Assembly (NCBI GenBank): GCA_032158295.1
Contig: CM063244.1
Span: 8,450,055-8,514,054 of the forward strand
Source of the DNA: Pycnopodia helianthoides
Taxonomy: Eukaryota > Echinodermata > Asteroidea > Forcipulatida > Asteriidae
DNA length: 64,000 bases
Reading direction: 5' to 3'
Of the stretch, positions 12,382-25,100 are shown piece by piece (positions within the stretch are counted from its first letter, which is position 1; each line of letters begins with the position of its first letter). The position numbers were made by a program, and so were the translations under genes. The notes under the pieces are model-generated. The model made no database searches and was not told the DNA's origin. It saw only the letters and a list, made by a program, of their open reading frames with translations.

Positions 12382-13651
12382 TGATTTTCATTTTTTTGTG
12401 GTTATGTGTTCTCTGTGTTGTGTCAGTCCATACACAGGCTTTCAAATTAAACGTAGCAAAGAATTTCCATAGAATTTTTCAAAAGGAGAAAGATATTAGT
12501 TGTGCAAGCAAAACGCAGATATTTTGATTTTTGTAGTTTTCTGACTGTTTTTTTTTTTGCTTCCACAACCATCACTTAAATACTCGAAAAAAGCGGAAAA
12601 ACATTTCCATGGAATTTTCCGACAAAATTTTTTAAATTAATGGAAAGTTTTGCTAGCCTCCCAGCTCTACATCCCCAGGGTTTTGAGGGACACTAAGACG
12701 TGGGAATGATTAAAAAAAAAACTCAAAGGGAACGAGAAACCCCAGGTGTCCAGATTTGCCAGGTATCGGCTTGCCATGGCTTCCCAGCCAGTCCAGTCCA
12801 GGCAGGCCACTCTGCACCAAGGCTTTCCCCATCCAACTGATACGACCATTACCTTCATTACAAGGACACACATTATATTATACAATTTTTTTTTTCCTTT
12901 CTTGTCCTTTTCATTCATGAATGGAGCTGGCCACGTCGATAATTGTGGAAACGTGACTGTGAACATTGGTTGATTATTGGCAATCAGCAAATCCCGAGTG
13001 AACGTTAGAGGATGTTTCCAAGGTCTTGCCATTGGTTTGCACTTCTGAAGGACTCTCTCTCTTTATTATGTATTAAAAAAAAAAAAAAAAAGTCTTTGTT
13101 TAAAAAAAATATAATAAAAAAAAGTAAGGTTGTCTGCGACAATGACTAAAAAAATTTCAAGTGCTTTTCCAGGTGTGTAGAAATAGTTGCAAATTAACAT
13201 ATTATAAATACCCATAAATAAACAAATACCTATTTGTTATTTTCAAATAACCTTGTTGTTTCAAAAACAGAAAATCAAAAGGCTGTGGTTGTCGGGCTAA
13301 ACTAACAAGAGCTGTCACAAGCATAAAGGTTTGGAGGACATTTTTTTACCATTGTCTTTAACTCTAACATTCTCAAGAAGGCTCATTTGTTATTATTAAA
13401 AGAAAAGGACAAGTTTTAGATCTTTGATGAATGGAACAATTAAGTACTTTTGCATGGATCGATATTTTTGAAATACTGTTTGTTTTCCCAAACCCTTTTT
13501 ATTAACTATTGCTGTCAAAAAATTTTAGGCAAAATAACAGATTCCTTCTGAGAGAGGTTCTGCACAGATTTTTAAAGAGTTCTACGGTCATTTTTTGGTG
13601 TTGACCCAGGAAAAACAATTGTGTCATTTGTTATCCAAAAGCCTACTTTTT
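12382..13651. other. Unassigned non-coding DNA, A/T tracts
   Basis: AT-rich with a poly-A run near 13074-13091. The minus-strand 121-codon frame at 12667-13032 has no recognisable domain and an overlapping open frame on the other strand. Confidence 0.5.
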
Positions 13652-13913
13652 ATAATTATGGTAGTGGTAGTAAGCATCCTGCAAAATGAGTTTGTCTGAA
13701 GTGACATGAAATCAATAAAAGTATGTCAACAAATTTGAATCTCTATAAATGGCTTGAAGGAGATTCAAGTTTTCGTGGTGTCTGTTTGCAAATGCTGCGG
13801 CCAGAGATGCTGTTGGTTACCCGCTGTCACCTCGCTAAACGTGGATGGATTCTACGCTTTGGATGAAAACACCGGGACAGTTTGTCCTGTTTTCTCAATC
13901 GGTAGACCCTGTT
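13652..13913. repeat. Dispersed repeat shared with 33753-34027, copy 1
   Basis: About 262 bp. It is alignable by eye with 33753-34027 through ordered blocks: taagcatcct..gcaaaa, gtctgaagtg, gtatgtcaaca, ttgaatctc, gctgcggccagagatg, ctgtcacctc, gtggatggattc, gacagttt. The element type is unknown. I saw no clear inverted ends. Confidence 0.75.
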
Positions 13914-16827
13914 TGGACCCTACCTTAAAGAAGAGTACGTTGAATCCTTCGACAACAACCAGGCAAGAGTCAATGGAGGCAACATGCCCCTGGTCCATTG
14001 CCTTGGTGCCCCTTTGATGCTCTTCACTAACGAAAAAAAATGCCTTGCCCTCACAACAATGAAGTATCCGGCCTGGACATCAGCGAGAAAAGGCTGATCA
14101 AAATATTTGAGAAAGTGTGGTTTCAATTTATCGTTAAAACATGCAAACATTGCTAGGGGAGGGGGAGGCAACCAGACAACCAGACAAAAACAGACAACCA
14201 GCCAGGGCTAGTAAAAACCTTCATGTGTTATTCATTGATGAATTTATCAATGGAAGCAAACAATATTGCCAAGAATCTGTTTGCAATACTTTAAAGCTCT
14301 GTCACTTTTTGTTTCCTCGAAGGTTGTCGTTTTTTCCATTCATATCTAGAGTCTAGATATATAGAGAACATCAATCAATGAAGACAATAGTGTGTATCAA
14401 ACCATCAAACATGAAGTTACCTTCCAGGTATCTGCATACCCCAGAAACCCTGGTGGTATTTCCCCCTTTTTTCCCCCCTCGCAGCATACAATCACTTGTT
14501 TATACCAATCCCTATGGTAACCCATCGTAAACAGCACGGATGCCGGCACGGCGGCGTGCTAAAAATAGATTCAACCCCGTCTTGTTTACAGGTGTTCCCT
14601 TGACGATGTAAACACCGATACGCCAAATTAATCAAGCTAATGATTCTGGGAATGCGCTTTCTTCCTTTTGTCGTCTGAATTTTTTATGATTTTTTTTTTT
14701 AATTCACCCAGACCCAGAAAATGGTGTTCATGGTAGCTGCGTGTACGTCTTTTGTTCGTGTAATATTCTTTTTGTCTTTAAATAGCCGCTCGAAGGTCAG
14801 TTTCATTGGACTTTGTTGATTGTGCAATTATGTGTGGTCTGGAGTACATGTACGTTAGATTCAGTTTGGGGAGATATTTCTTCTTTTTACAGTAGAGAAA
14901 GAGAAAGATGACCAAAGCATCATGGAAAAACAGGAGAAAATTCATGTTTTGGGGTTTTCTTTATATCTCAAGGAGACAGATCTACAGAATTACAATAAAG
15001 ACAGTAACTCTCTGTTCTTGGTTAAAACACCAGTTTTCTCTCAACATCAACTTAAAGAGCAAAATATGCAGGTTCATTTTTCACTTCTTTTTTTTTTTCT
15101 TTTTTTTTTGAAAGCCAGGAATATAGAATCAGGTTGCTTTTTTTTTAGCCCTTTGAAATTACATCTCGGTGGTTTTTGTTGTTGTTTAACGTCTCATCTT
15201 TAGTCAAAATATGCCGATTCTAAATATTTTATCGCCATATAGGTATACAAATGAAATATACACATTGAGAGAAATTCCTTATAGCTTTCCCGTATGAGGT
15301 GTAAGTGTGAGTTGGTAAAATAAATCCGGAATAATTTTTTTTCCTCATAGAGTTGTCGTTGTAATTTGCAACTTAAACGGGTCGACCTGTTTTTTTTTCT
15401 CCTCCCGTTCTAACCACACGCCCTCACCTTGTTTGTCCCCAAGGTTTGGAGCTGATTTTAAATGTAAGCTCGACAGTCTATTGTCTGCAACGCCTATCCC
15501 TGCGTGGCCTACATATTTACGTAACCTGTCATTAAGTATTACGTGTTTGACCTGTGTATGCCCCTGCCTGCAAGCCGTAATACAATACACAGCGTCGGTA
15601 TATAATATGCAGCCCCAATGGTGTGAACGGCTACGGCGCACGCTTTGCAATAAGTAGGCCGGCATCATTCTAAAAATAGAACCGGGGAGACTAAGTCAAT
15701 AGGATGACGTTTATACGCCTCGCCACTGCCTGCGACACTGCTCTACCAGCATCGGGGGCGCATCCCTCTGCGCACCGCGCTGTGTATATAGGGTTACAGA
15801 ATTTAATGCAATCTATAAATAGATGTGAATTAGTACGTTCGGGGGGGGGTAATGTTTGAATATTCACATAACGCAGAGAGGAGACCAAAGTCTAACGGAG
15901 GACTCTGTAAAGATGGATCCCACAGGTCTGGCCTGACGTGCCTCATTAATATTCATGAGATGTTTGGCTGTGCTTGTGATCTCTGAATGACGTTCGTCTT
16001 ATATAGTGGTGGGTGGATGTATTACTGGATGGGCTACATGGGAATGAGAAATTTCAGCCTGGGGGCTAAGTTTGGGAAACCTCCGAGGCTGTTATTGAGT
16101 ATTTTTCAGCAGAAATTACATGCCGTGACTTAGAATTACTGACGCACAATTTAGTCTTTTTCTGTAATCTCATTTTTGTTTTTTTGAAATAACAGATTAT
16201 TTAATTTTTGGGGGGAGGGGAATTCTGCAGCACAGGCTCGCCGTTTTCCAAAAAAATAGTGTTTGCGTTCAGGAAATCCTTGGCGGACTTTTTTTCTCCA
16301 GAGATGTTTCTATATATTTAGACCTTCCCATCCTTCAATGAATGCTGTTGTGAAACATGCTTTTGTTTTGAATACCGCGATTATTTTTATGGTTGCATAA
16401 AGCGTATTTCTTTTCAATTTTACCTTGGTGGGTTTTTTTTTGTTTTTTTTTTAACTGCTTGATTGAAAATATTACTGATCAAATTTGTACAATAATGAAA
16501 TCTTCATTTTGTTATATGGTGAATCCATAATCATAAAATTGGAAGGTATAAAGTCTGCACACGCAGCGACAAAAAAGGGAAGAAAATCCTTGGAATTTAT
16601 GTTTACGCATCAAATATGCAGCCCTGGTTGAAAATATGTGTAGATATAGATCGGACTGGCAAGGTGACCTTATCCCATACTGTGCGGATCCATAGTAGTA
16701 GGAGTATGGGCTGTGTGCGAATGCATTATAAGGCAAGCAGGCGTGCATATCTCCCGTCTGTGTGTACGATCCCAGGGTGTTGTGGGGGCCATCTGGAGTT
16801 CAGTCATGCGCAGTCCGGCTCGCTGGG
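13914..16827. other. Non-coding DNA with candidate regulatory motifs
   Basis: No supported exon. It has locally more CpG than its surroundings and contains forkhead-type and MEF2-type words (listed separately). Homopolymer T runs lie near 14693 and 15088-15110. Confidence 0.45.
14527..14614. promoter_or_regulatory. Candidate enhancer: forkhead and MEF2 motif cluster
   Basis: GTAAACA (14527-14533), TGTTTAC (14583-14589) and GTAAACA (14608-14614) are forkhead consensus words. They surround a MEF2 consensus CTAAAAATAG (14559-14568), all within 88 bp. Two more MEF2 words follow, CTAAAAATAG (15670-15679) and CTATAAATAG (15813-15822). The motifs are visible; function is inferred, and short words also arise by chance in AT-rich DNA. 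Confidence 0.3.
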
Positions 16828-16835
16828 TATATAAA
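16828..16835 (+). promoter_or_regulatory. Possible TATA box
   Basis: TATATAAA sits downstream of a mixed-composition segment (catgcgcagtccggctcg). The region 20-50 bp further on runs into a GT microsatellite and no ORF follows, so it may not be a real promoter. Confidence 0.15.
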
Positions 16836-16852
16836 CAGAACTCAGGAATAGG

Positions 16853-16876
16853 GTGTGTGTGTGTGTGTGTGTGTGT
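16853..16876. repeat. (GT)12 microsatellite
   Basis: Uninterrupted GT dinucleotide run. Confidence 0.95.
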
Positions 16877-18302
16877 TGTATAGCAATAAAGCTGATGCAA
16901 TAAATGTAGACGTGGCTAGCTGTGCTATATACCCTTCCCTATATTTGCTGTGGTTTTTTTTTTGTACAGCAAACCAGCAACCATTCCTGCATGCACCCAT
17001 GTCTGCTGCAGAAATTATTTTTTTTTAGCGATTTAAAATTTTCTTCATTCCAGAAGCAGCTCCATTTTTGGCATTCACTCTAGGTGTACTGATATTTGCA
17101 TGACAAACATGAACTTTACGACTCAATATAAAATAATAACAATCCCTAACCCACATTCTTTGAATGATAGAAATTAATTCTTAGATGGGATATTAAACAT
17201 AAAGCCATATCCACCCCATTTCCGTATTTGTCCAAATCTTAAAACAGTTAAATAGTTAAGTCCACTGCTCAAAAACGGCCAATTCATGCAAAAACTTCTG
17301 TGAAAATAATTTATTTGATTTGTTTTCAGTCCAAAGATACAATCAAATATAGTTTTAAAAGTGAACAGTTATTTCTCTGATTCATTCACCCGATCTATAA
17401 TAATAATAATAAAAAAATGAATTTGCAGACCATAGATTAAATTTAATTTCTGTATCACACAATCAAGCCATTTCTTAACTCACTTAGTATTTTTATTTTA
17501 TTCTACAGAACTACATATTTTAGCTGAGATTGACCCAAATACAAATTAGTCTGCACTGCAGAGTTGAAGCTATTCTTACATATGCACCCAGTGTACTTGA
17601 GGAGCTGGTAAATTCTTAGACTTGAGATCAAATTATATCTACGTTGAAGGTTTTTACTCACACCAGAAAAGCTTTTTTTTTTTTTTTTTTTTTTTTAAAG
17701 CTCATACTTCTACATTGTGGAGAGGAAAAAAATTGCATTTAAATTGCAAACATTATTTATGTCTATTTTAAGTCTTTTGATTGAGTGTTTATTAGTTTTG
17801 CATTAACGAAATTGAAGTGAATATTCAAATTTTTAATATAATGATAGTTTGTTGATGTTTCATCTTGTGTGGAATTTGACAGTGTGTTCCGTCTCCGTCT
17901 ATTGAAACACACGCTTACTTATTCTTTCCAGGCCGAGGGAAAAGGTTAAACAGCTTAGAGCGATTTTCATACATCTAGGTCTGATACTTGGTTCCTGTGA
18001 GGGCCAGACAGGTTTTCCTTATTAAAGGGGCACCACCTCTGCGAGGGAAATTTTAAATTTTGACTGGAAAATGTTAAAGGGCCATGACGATTACCTCAAG
18101 AGCTGTGTGTTGAGAGGGTTGCAACATGGAGGTACCAGGTTTTTGGGGGAAAGTCATGTGGTTGCTGGACGCCATTTTCGGTCAAAATGTAGCAATGTAC
18201 AGTCCAGTCTAGTCTGGCACCTTGTGCGCACAAGCATTTATTTATTTAATTTTTTTGACCAAAAAAATGCTTCAAATCTCAAGTTGCCTCCATGAAGTAT
18301 CA
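16877..18302. other. Unassigned AT-rich DNA
   Basis: Contains a T24 tract at 17673-17696 and a short (TAA)n at 17398-17413. No supported gene. Confidence 0.5.
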
Positions 18303-18544
18303 GGGCCCAATTTCATAGAGCTGCTAAGCACGAAAATATGCTTAGCGTGAAATTTCTTCCTTGATAAAAACAGGATTACCAACCAAATTTCCATGTGCTG
18401 CATATTGCTTGTTAATGATGTTCAGCTGTTGTTTGCTTATCCTGAAAATCACGTGGAAATTTGGCTGGTAATCCTGTTTTTGTCGAGGCAAAAATTTCAT
18501 GCTAAGCAAATTTTTGTGCTAAGCAGCTCTATGATATTGGGCCC
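18303..18544. mobile_element. GGGCCC-ended MITE, copy 2
   Basis: 242 bp, the best-preserved palindrome of the family. The ends are GGGCCCAATTTCATAGAGCT and AGCTCTATGATATTGGGCCC. The arms include ggattaccaaccaaatttcc matched by its complement ggaaatttggctggtaatcc. Confidence 0.9.
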
Positions 18545-18638
18545 AGGTCTGGACGTCCACATGGGATGACCTAGCTGTGAACTGTGTTTTTCACAAGACT
18601 TTGAGTACAGTGAAATACTGAATATATAACTTCATTGG

Positions 18639-18757
18639 CCTTTTTGAGGTATGGTGGACACCGTATGAGTACACTGTTGGGTGTGGGTGCATACAGACAG
18701 ATATGCCCAAGCCAAATAGTGTCATAGTATGGTATCCGCCATATCTCAAAATGGCTT
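18639..18757. mobile_element. Imperfect palindromic element
   Basis: The left arm gcctttttgaggtatggtgg...cacc pairs imperfectly with the right arm ccgccatatctcaaaatggc. A foldback structure of about 119 bp; family unknown. Confidence 0.45.
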
Positions 18758-19338
18758 ATTGGATTTTTTTTTTTGAGGCTCAATTTTTTATTTTTTGTTT
18801 GTTTGAGGAAAAAGAAGTAAGTTTTGTTGTTTCATTAGTGCACAACAACAACAAAACCATAGGCATGGAGTGTGCTGTACTAGTATAGTAAATAGCCATT
18901 TAGAAGAAGACAAAATGTTGTGAAAAGATGTTTTGATAAGCAATGTTTGGTTGTCATGTATGAAATAGTTAACGATGAAGGAATGTTATCATTTTCACAT
19001 ATGGAGTAGCCAGTCGCATAAATGATATCAAATGTTGGATTATTTTTGCTTTAATACATGTAGGGGCCTAAATGCACCAATGTTTTAAGTAGAGATGCTT
19101 CGTCATCCCGCATCAGCTCAACAATTTGAAGCACCAAAGTCTTACAATTGAACTTCTTCTGAGGTCAAACGAGTGAGGCCAAAACTATATGAGGGCCTAG
19201 TAACTAGGTGATGTGATTTTTTTGCTGAGACCACTGTAAGTTATGCCCGAGTCCCTGGGCAGGTCAAAGGTGAGGCACTGAATTGTTCAGAGGATGGTAT
19301 GATGCTGTCTTCACTCTCAGAGTGTCCTGACTGAAATA
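18758..19338. other. Unassigned non-coding DNA
   Basis: AT-rich, with T runs. Nothing recognisable. Confidence 0.5.
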
Positions 19339-19461
19339 AGGCCGTGTTCGAATTGGCGGCTACGGCTATGGCTACGGCTGAATTAAGTAAAGGATGTCCT
19401 TTGCAACACTCTTATCAACTGCTGTAGCCGTAGCCGTAACCGGCAATTCGGATGCGGCCTT
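19339..19461. mobile_element. Small MITE (AAGGCCGTGTTCGAATTG ends)
   Basis: About 123 bp with long inverted arms rich in ggctacggct / agccgtagcc. The ends are AAGGCCGTGTTCGAATTGGC and GGCAATTCGGATGCGGCCTT. A diverged relative occurs at 38247-38377. Confidence 0.75.
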
Positions 19462-21400
19462 TAGATAGGTCAGACACCCCTTTCAGGTTTTTATTTTTAT
19501 TTTTATGTAACCATGAATAAGAAGTTATTGAAATATTTCAAATTTAAATGTTATCAAAACAGTTCTAAAGCTGTTCATGTTTTAAAGATCGATCTCGATG
19601 GACAAAATGCCTTACCCTACAAGAAAATCATTTTATTTTAAAGGTTGTTGGTTTTTCCCGGAGAAAAAAAGGTCTCCAATGTTCTCGCGGTGAACAGAGT
19701 ATGTTAATTAGTCCAAATGTGAAGAACATCAGAACCATCACAATACGTCCCAGAATAGCTTATCACCACATAGTATACAATCAAGAGAAAAACAAATGTA
19801 AGTTAGAAATTCACATTCAATTTGAAACCATCAAAACTGAAGCTCCTCCCCCCTCCTCTCCCAACGGTAAGACGAATCAGTATGAAACTGTGTCAGCTTA
19901 TAACCCTTCACTCTGAGGACATGGTATGTGTATTACTTTCACTCCAAGGCTGGCCAGGCGAACCAGCCAGCCACACGGAACTATTTTTTTCTTTTTTGTA
20001 CTGAAGGAAGGTCAGGTTTACCAAGAGCTTGATTCTGATTGGTGGGACAGGGAGATATGCCCAGCTGGCTGTGGTATTTAGAGAGGAAAAGTGCAATTCG
20101 GTACTTTGCCTTGGTGGTCAGCAGACTGTGACCCTTTGCTGGCTACAGAATATTTAATGCTGCTGGCTCCTGGCTACCATAAAAATATATTTTACTTTCA
20201 GAAAAAAATAGATTACAGCAGTGAAGCATTGAATGTTGACATTTAAATGGTACATTTACGGTGCCCCCATCTGTTGTGGAAAACATTGCGTGTTTATTCT
20301 CATTCATTCCAGATGTAAACAAACAACAGAGGGTTGTTGTTTTTTCCCCATAGTAAACAAGTGAAAAAATTGTGCCACATCAATCAGGCGTGCTTTTTTT
20401 TTGTTGGAAAGAAACCAGCGTGAACATCAGTGAAATTTAGAGCGAGTCTTTTGCAAATCTCGTATATTTAACAAATTTAAGTATTTTCTGTTGTTGTCAT
20501 CGACAAAGCACGGGTTCATTGATTTAAAGGTGATTTTGAAATATTTGTTCAACATCAGTGGTTTGTGTTCTATTTGTGGTAAACAGGGACATTATGCTGC
20601 CGCAATGATGGTGGCTGTGCATGCACACTTTTGTTTATTATTTTTATTTAATTTTTTCCCGAAACAGAAACAGATTAGAAGTTTGGACCAGATTTTCAGT
20701 CCAGAGTTCAGAAAATCGAATGTTGTCACCATTTGTTCTTTCAACAATTACCTCCCAACGGTAATGTGCTTTTGAACATGTTTACGGTGAAATGGCACGC
20801 ACTACATTTGTGATATTTATTAGAGATTTGTTATCTATTTTTCAAAGTAATTTGTCTTGATACGTTTGACTGTGCAGACTTCAGATTCACAATCATTCGG
20901 ACCAAATGAATAAATGACTGCCTTATTTCCTGTCAAAGTACACCAGAGTACATCCATGCAAGGTCAACATCCCCTGTTATATGTGTAACACCAGTGAAGA
21001 TTTTGTTTTGACTGTTTCCATTGTGGTGTTCAATCCTCGTCATTTCCTTTCATTTTTTTTTCTTCATTTTTTTTTTTGTTCCAACGGAAAGATTCTTAGT
21101 GGAAATAAGCCATTGAAGGAGTGATAGTAGCCATTGTTGCGAGTGCATCCGTCTCAGGACACACGTAATTTCCTTCCAGTTTAAAACCATGTAGGCTGCC
21201 TTTCCCTTGTTCTGTGAATTAAAACCTAGAGTTATTGTAACTACTCAGCCATAGACCTCGCCTGTCACTCGCTGGATTCATCTCAACATGTTAAATTGAA
21301 ATCCAAATCAACAATTTTGAGACGGTTGGAAATTATCTGCTTACAAAACACCAAAGGTCACTTGAGTTTACGAGGTAGCCTAGGAACACAATGGGATTCA
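19462..21400. other. Unassigned non-coding DNA
   Basis: No supported gene, poly-T runs (20394, 21050-21080). Short frames only. Confidence 0.5.
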
Positions 21401-21603
21401 GTTCGGGGCAGTGGTTTCTTCCCTGCCTTCAAGTCCCGCTTCATAAGCCACAGCCAGATCAAGTGGCTATGGCTATGGCCAATGCCCAAGCCAATTATAC
21501 GGACACGACTCTACTGGAACCTTGCATGTAGATTGGGTTTTTCAGTCCCCACCTGACACATGGTTTTTTTTTCCCCAGGTGGGGGTTCCTCTGAATGTTT
21601 AAT
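21401..21603 (+). mobile_element. Probable tRNA-derived SINE (3' part shared with 46440 copy)
   Basis: It has a degraded B-box-like word, cttcaagtcccgcttc (21427-21442). Then comes the block accttgcatgtagattgggt and cagtcccc...ctga, also present at 46500-46590 (ccttgcatgtcgattgggtg). Two copies with the same order of blocks support a SINE. Confidence 0.55.
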
Positions 21604-21664
21604 TCTGCAGAGGTATCCTCTGGCCTACAGGTTACAGTGCGAGACGATTACAGTTGCAAGGCGG

Positions 21665-21806
21665 TTACACAGCTATGTTCCGACACCCCTTATGTTCCGA
21701 CACACCTGAAATTTATTTTCTTAATCCTTACCCTAACCCTAAACCTAGTGTGCAGATCACCAGGGGGTTATCTGAACACAGGGGTGTCGGAACATAGAGC
21801 CGTCAC
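21665..21806. mobile_element. Foldback element with ATGTTCCGACACC arms and a telomere-like core
   Basis: The left arm gctatgttccgacacccc pairs with the right arm ggggtgtcggaacatag. The core holds ccttaccctaaccctaaacc. The (CCCTAA)-like words are only about two units and interstitial, so they belong to the repeat and not to a telomere. Confidence 0.65.
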
Positions 21807-21885
21807 CCTTCAAGACACTTCTGAGGGTTCCCTGGTTTCAAAGATATAAGAAAAAGACTAAACAAATCTTCGTTTGAAGGAACAG

Positions 21886-22032
21886 GGGTCGATTTCACAA
21901 AGCACTAAGATTCATCTTAACATGAGTTATCAGTATTACCATAGTGATTTGTATTGTGACATCACTCTTTGCTAAGCAACTGCGATGGATTTGCAGTTAC
22001 GATCAGTCTGAACTCTTTGTGAAATCGAGCCC
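21886..22032. mobile_element. MITE with TCGATTTCACAAAG ends
   Basis: 147 bp. The ends GTCGATTTCACAAAG and CTTTGTGAAATCGAGCCC are inverted repeats. A half copy starts ctgggcttgatttcacaa at 36474. It has similar architecture to the GGGCCC-ended family but distinct termini. Confidence 0.75.
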
Positions 22033-22091
22033 AGGCTGCAGTTGTTCACATTTGAGCACAATATTTCAAGTTTGATTTGATCAAGAATTTA

Positions 22092-22099
<8 letters not shown>

Positions 22100-22123
<24 letters not shown>
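22100..22123. repeat. (AT)12 microsatellite
   Basis: Uninterrupted AT run. Confidence 0.95.
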
Positions 22124-25100
22124 ACTGATTTGATTTGAATTTATGCGAGTAAGCCCAGCAAGAACATGGCAAAAATACATACACAGTAATAGGAGGATAA
22201 CGATGGAAATAGATAAACAAAAGTAGAAAACAAAGAAAAACTGATTTTTTTTTCCAAGGATAGCCCCAAAAAGCCAATAACTTAGACTTATATCCATTGG
22301 GGTCTTTATAACCTGGTTAAATGTTCTTGAAGTACCAATTCAAATTTATTTAAACACTTGCAGACAAACAAGCAGTAAAAAAAAAAAAAAGATAGTTTCG
22401 TAGAAATCTTTCTATAAAAAATAACTCAAGAAGTATATTCAGAATTTGGGTGGTGTTTTTTATCCATTTCTAATTGAAATTAAAGTATTGATACCAACTT
22501 CATGTGTAAATTAACATAATGAAAGTGCAATTGAAACTGGGAGGGCGATTCCGCAGGGTTTGTATAAAAAGTTAATCTCATTCCACAGTCAAGTCAATCT
22601 TCATTTACAAAGATTAGATTTCCCTGCAGCAGCTCCTCACATTCTTGTCTACGTCTCGCTGGATGTGCGTAACACATTACATGTTTTCGTCTTTTTGCCT
22701 GGGCTCCTTGAATACACAGCATATATGAGAGATAACATTGGAGCCTATTCAAGCCCCAGCCATGCAAATTAACCCAAAGACGTCATCGAAGATTCCTCAC
22801 GGACCTGTCATCGCAGGTGAAGGGGAAGGAAAAAAAGGGAGACGGAGAGAAAAAGAAAAAGCCCAGCACTATCAGACGAGTGTAGATTATACACAGTTGA
22901 ATGACACATAACACAAACAGTTCAATCTACAATGCTGTGTGTATGTACATGTACATTACACTGGGTCTCAAATCAGTGTATTGTGACCAGTAGTCTCACC
23001 ATAATGAGTGCCCGGCCGGCCGGCCGGTCTTATTAAGCTAGTAATGAGGTCAATAGCATACGGGGTAGAGAGCAATCTTTAGGTGTGAATCCACCAGACA
23101 TTATTACCTTCTTTTTCTTGTCTTTTTCGTCTTTTTTTTTTTTTTTTCCAACTGGGAGAGAGAGGAATGTCGTGACGGGGTGGTTGGGTGCTCCGTTATG
23201 TGTGTGTAATGACCACGGGTCTTAGACGGCGCGATGAACTTTGGTAATTGCAATACGATTGACTCATCAAGGCTGAGGCTGGTTTTTGTACACAACAGTG
23301 TGATTAAGAGATATGATTCAGGCATCTAGTCACCCTCGTGTCAAATGTATTTTTATGCCAGGTCTTGCGGGAAAGGGACCATATTTAGATATTTCAAACC
23401 ACCAGCCGTCCTTAGAGAATATGAATCAGTCAGCTTGTGTATTGCGACTCACCCCCCCCCCTCTCTTTAGTCCCCCATATAGACTCTGCAACCATGTTCC
23501 CTGCATGCAATAGCACCCAGGAACACTGCTTCTGATTGAAGAAAAAGGGACCAGACTACTTTTCCCACTCCAGTCTTTGTTGACTGGAAAGTCTGCTGGC
23601 ATGTGCTCCTGTTCTGTATGGTGACTTATTGATGTATGTTGCATTCAAAAAAAGAGAAAAGGGTTGGTTTTTTGTGTATGGATACTTAGAAGAAAAAAAA
23701 AGCCTCTCCCATATACCTCCAAGTCTGCAATCTTTTCCTCAGCACAAAGCTTCTTTTCTGTCAGTTAGAGCTCTAATCCCTTTAGTTCCACTTGGAGCCT
23801 CTTCACTGACATAATCCCACCCCCACCCACCACCACCTTCTTATCTGTCATGTTCCCCTTGCAAAAATTAGTCAGTGACCTGACGTTCCGACCCTAGCCG
23901 AGTCTTTCTCGAAGGCTAAAATGAATGAAGAGAGAAAAAATTTCCCTTACTACATATTTGCTGATTTGCTAGCCTCTAGGGCTCTCTCTTACTTTGGTAT
24001 TACTGCCCCTCAAGACAAATGCCATCTTCTCCTGACTCTCTCCCAAAGTCCTCTTGTTCCAGGTTCGTTATTCTTCTTTCATGCAATCCTTCCACCCCCC
24101 CCCCCCACATACAATCAGAAAGTCATCCCATCTGCTGGCCTGCAGTGTGCCTCTTACAGCTGCCCTTTATGTCGTGATGCATAATGGTCAATGGTTGTAC
24201 AGACCCTTCAAGATAGTTTTATTTCCTCTCTGCATTTCCCTCCACCATCCCTCCCCCTTTATGGATTAACCCCTGCAATCGCATGTCCCCCCCCCCCTTC
24301 ATCTTCAAGGCCCCTCACCTCGGCCCCTGCCCCTGCTGCCCCTCACACTACCTAAGTCTCTTGAGGCAACCTGTCTGTTGACCTCTTCCGTGGTGAATTA
24401 TTCCTCCTACACTGTGCAAGTGCAAACATTTTAACCCACATGAAATCCAATCCACCGTGTCTACTTCAGATGCTTGGTCAACGCTGGCCATGCTCCTAGC
24501 GGCATGGGTCACTTCCCGACCCTCCCCCCCTCTCCCAACAACAAAAAATAATTAAACAAAATTACATTAGATAGGAATGATAAATAAATAAACAATAATT
24601 AAGTACTACTTTTAAAAAGTAAAATAAATGGATCAAAACTGTTAAAAAAAGTATTGATAAAAAGACGTAATGAATATACAGTGCTTTATACACATCTGTG
24701 TAAAACCCAAACAAAATTCTTTATCCCTGATGCAAATTTAACCTCTATTAAATAAAAAAAGTACCAACAAAAATGAATATCAGTAAAGCACATTCACTTG
24801 AAAGGTTATGTCCCTCACCTGGACATTTCAATTTTTATTTTATTTTTTCAGATTTAATTATCCCAAAAAGAGAAAAAGAGAAAAATAAAGTTCATTGTCT
24901 AATTCTTAAGAGAAGTCATGACTTCTAACTTTTGATTGTTTTAGTATAGTATGTATTTTCACTTTATATATTTCTGATAAAAAACGCTTAGCATCCCATC
25001 CGCTTCCTTTTTAAGAGGCCGCCTCCTTTTTTTAAATTTTGTTATTACCAATTGTAACAAACTCTGACCAAAAAAATGAATTTTAAAAAGAATAAGATCG

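Noticed and set aside
21730..21750. Telomeric repeat
   Set aside because: Only about two CCCTAA-like units, inside a foldback repeat.
22046..22297. 83-codon hydrophobic frame
   Set aside because: Driven by the AT microsatellite and T-rich DNA.
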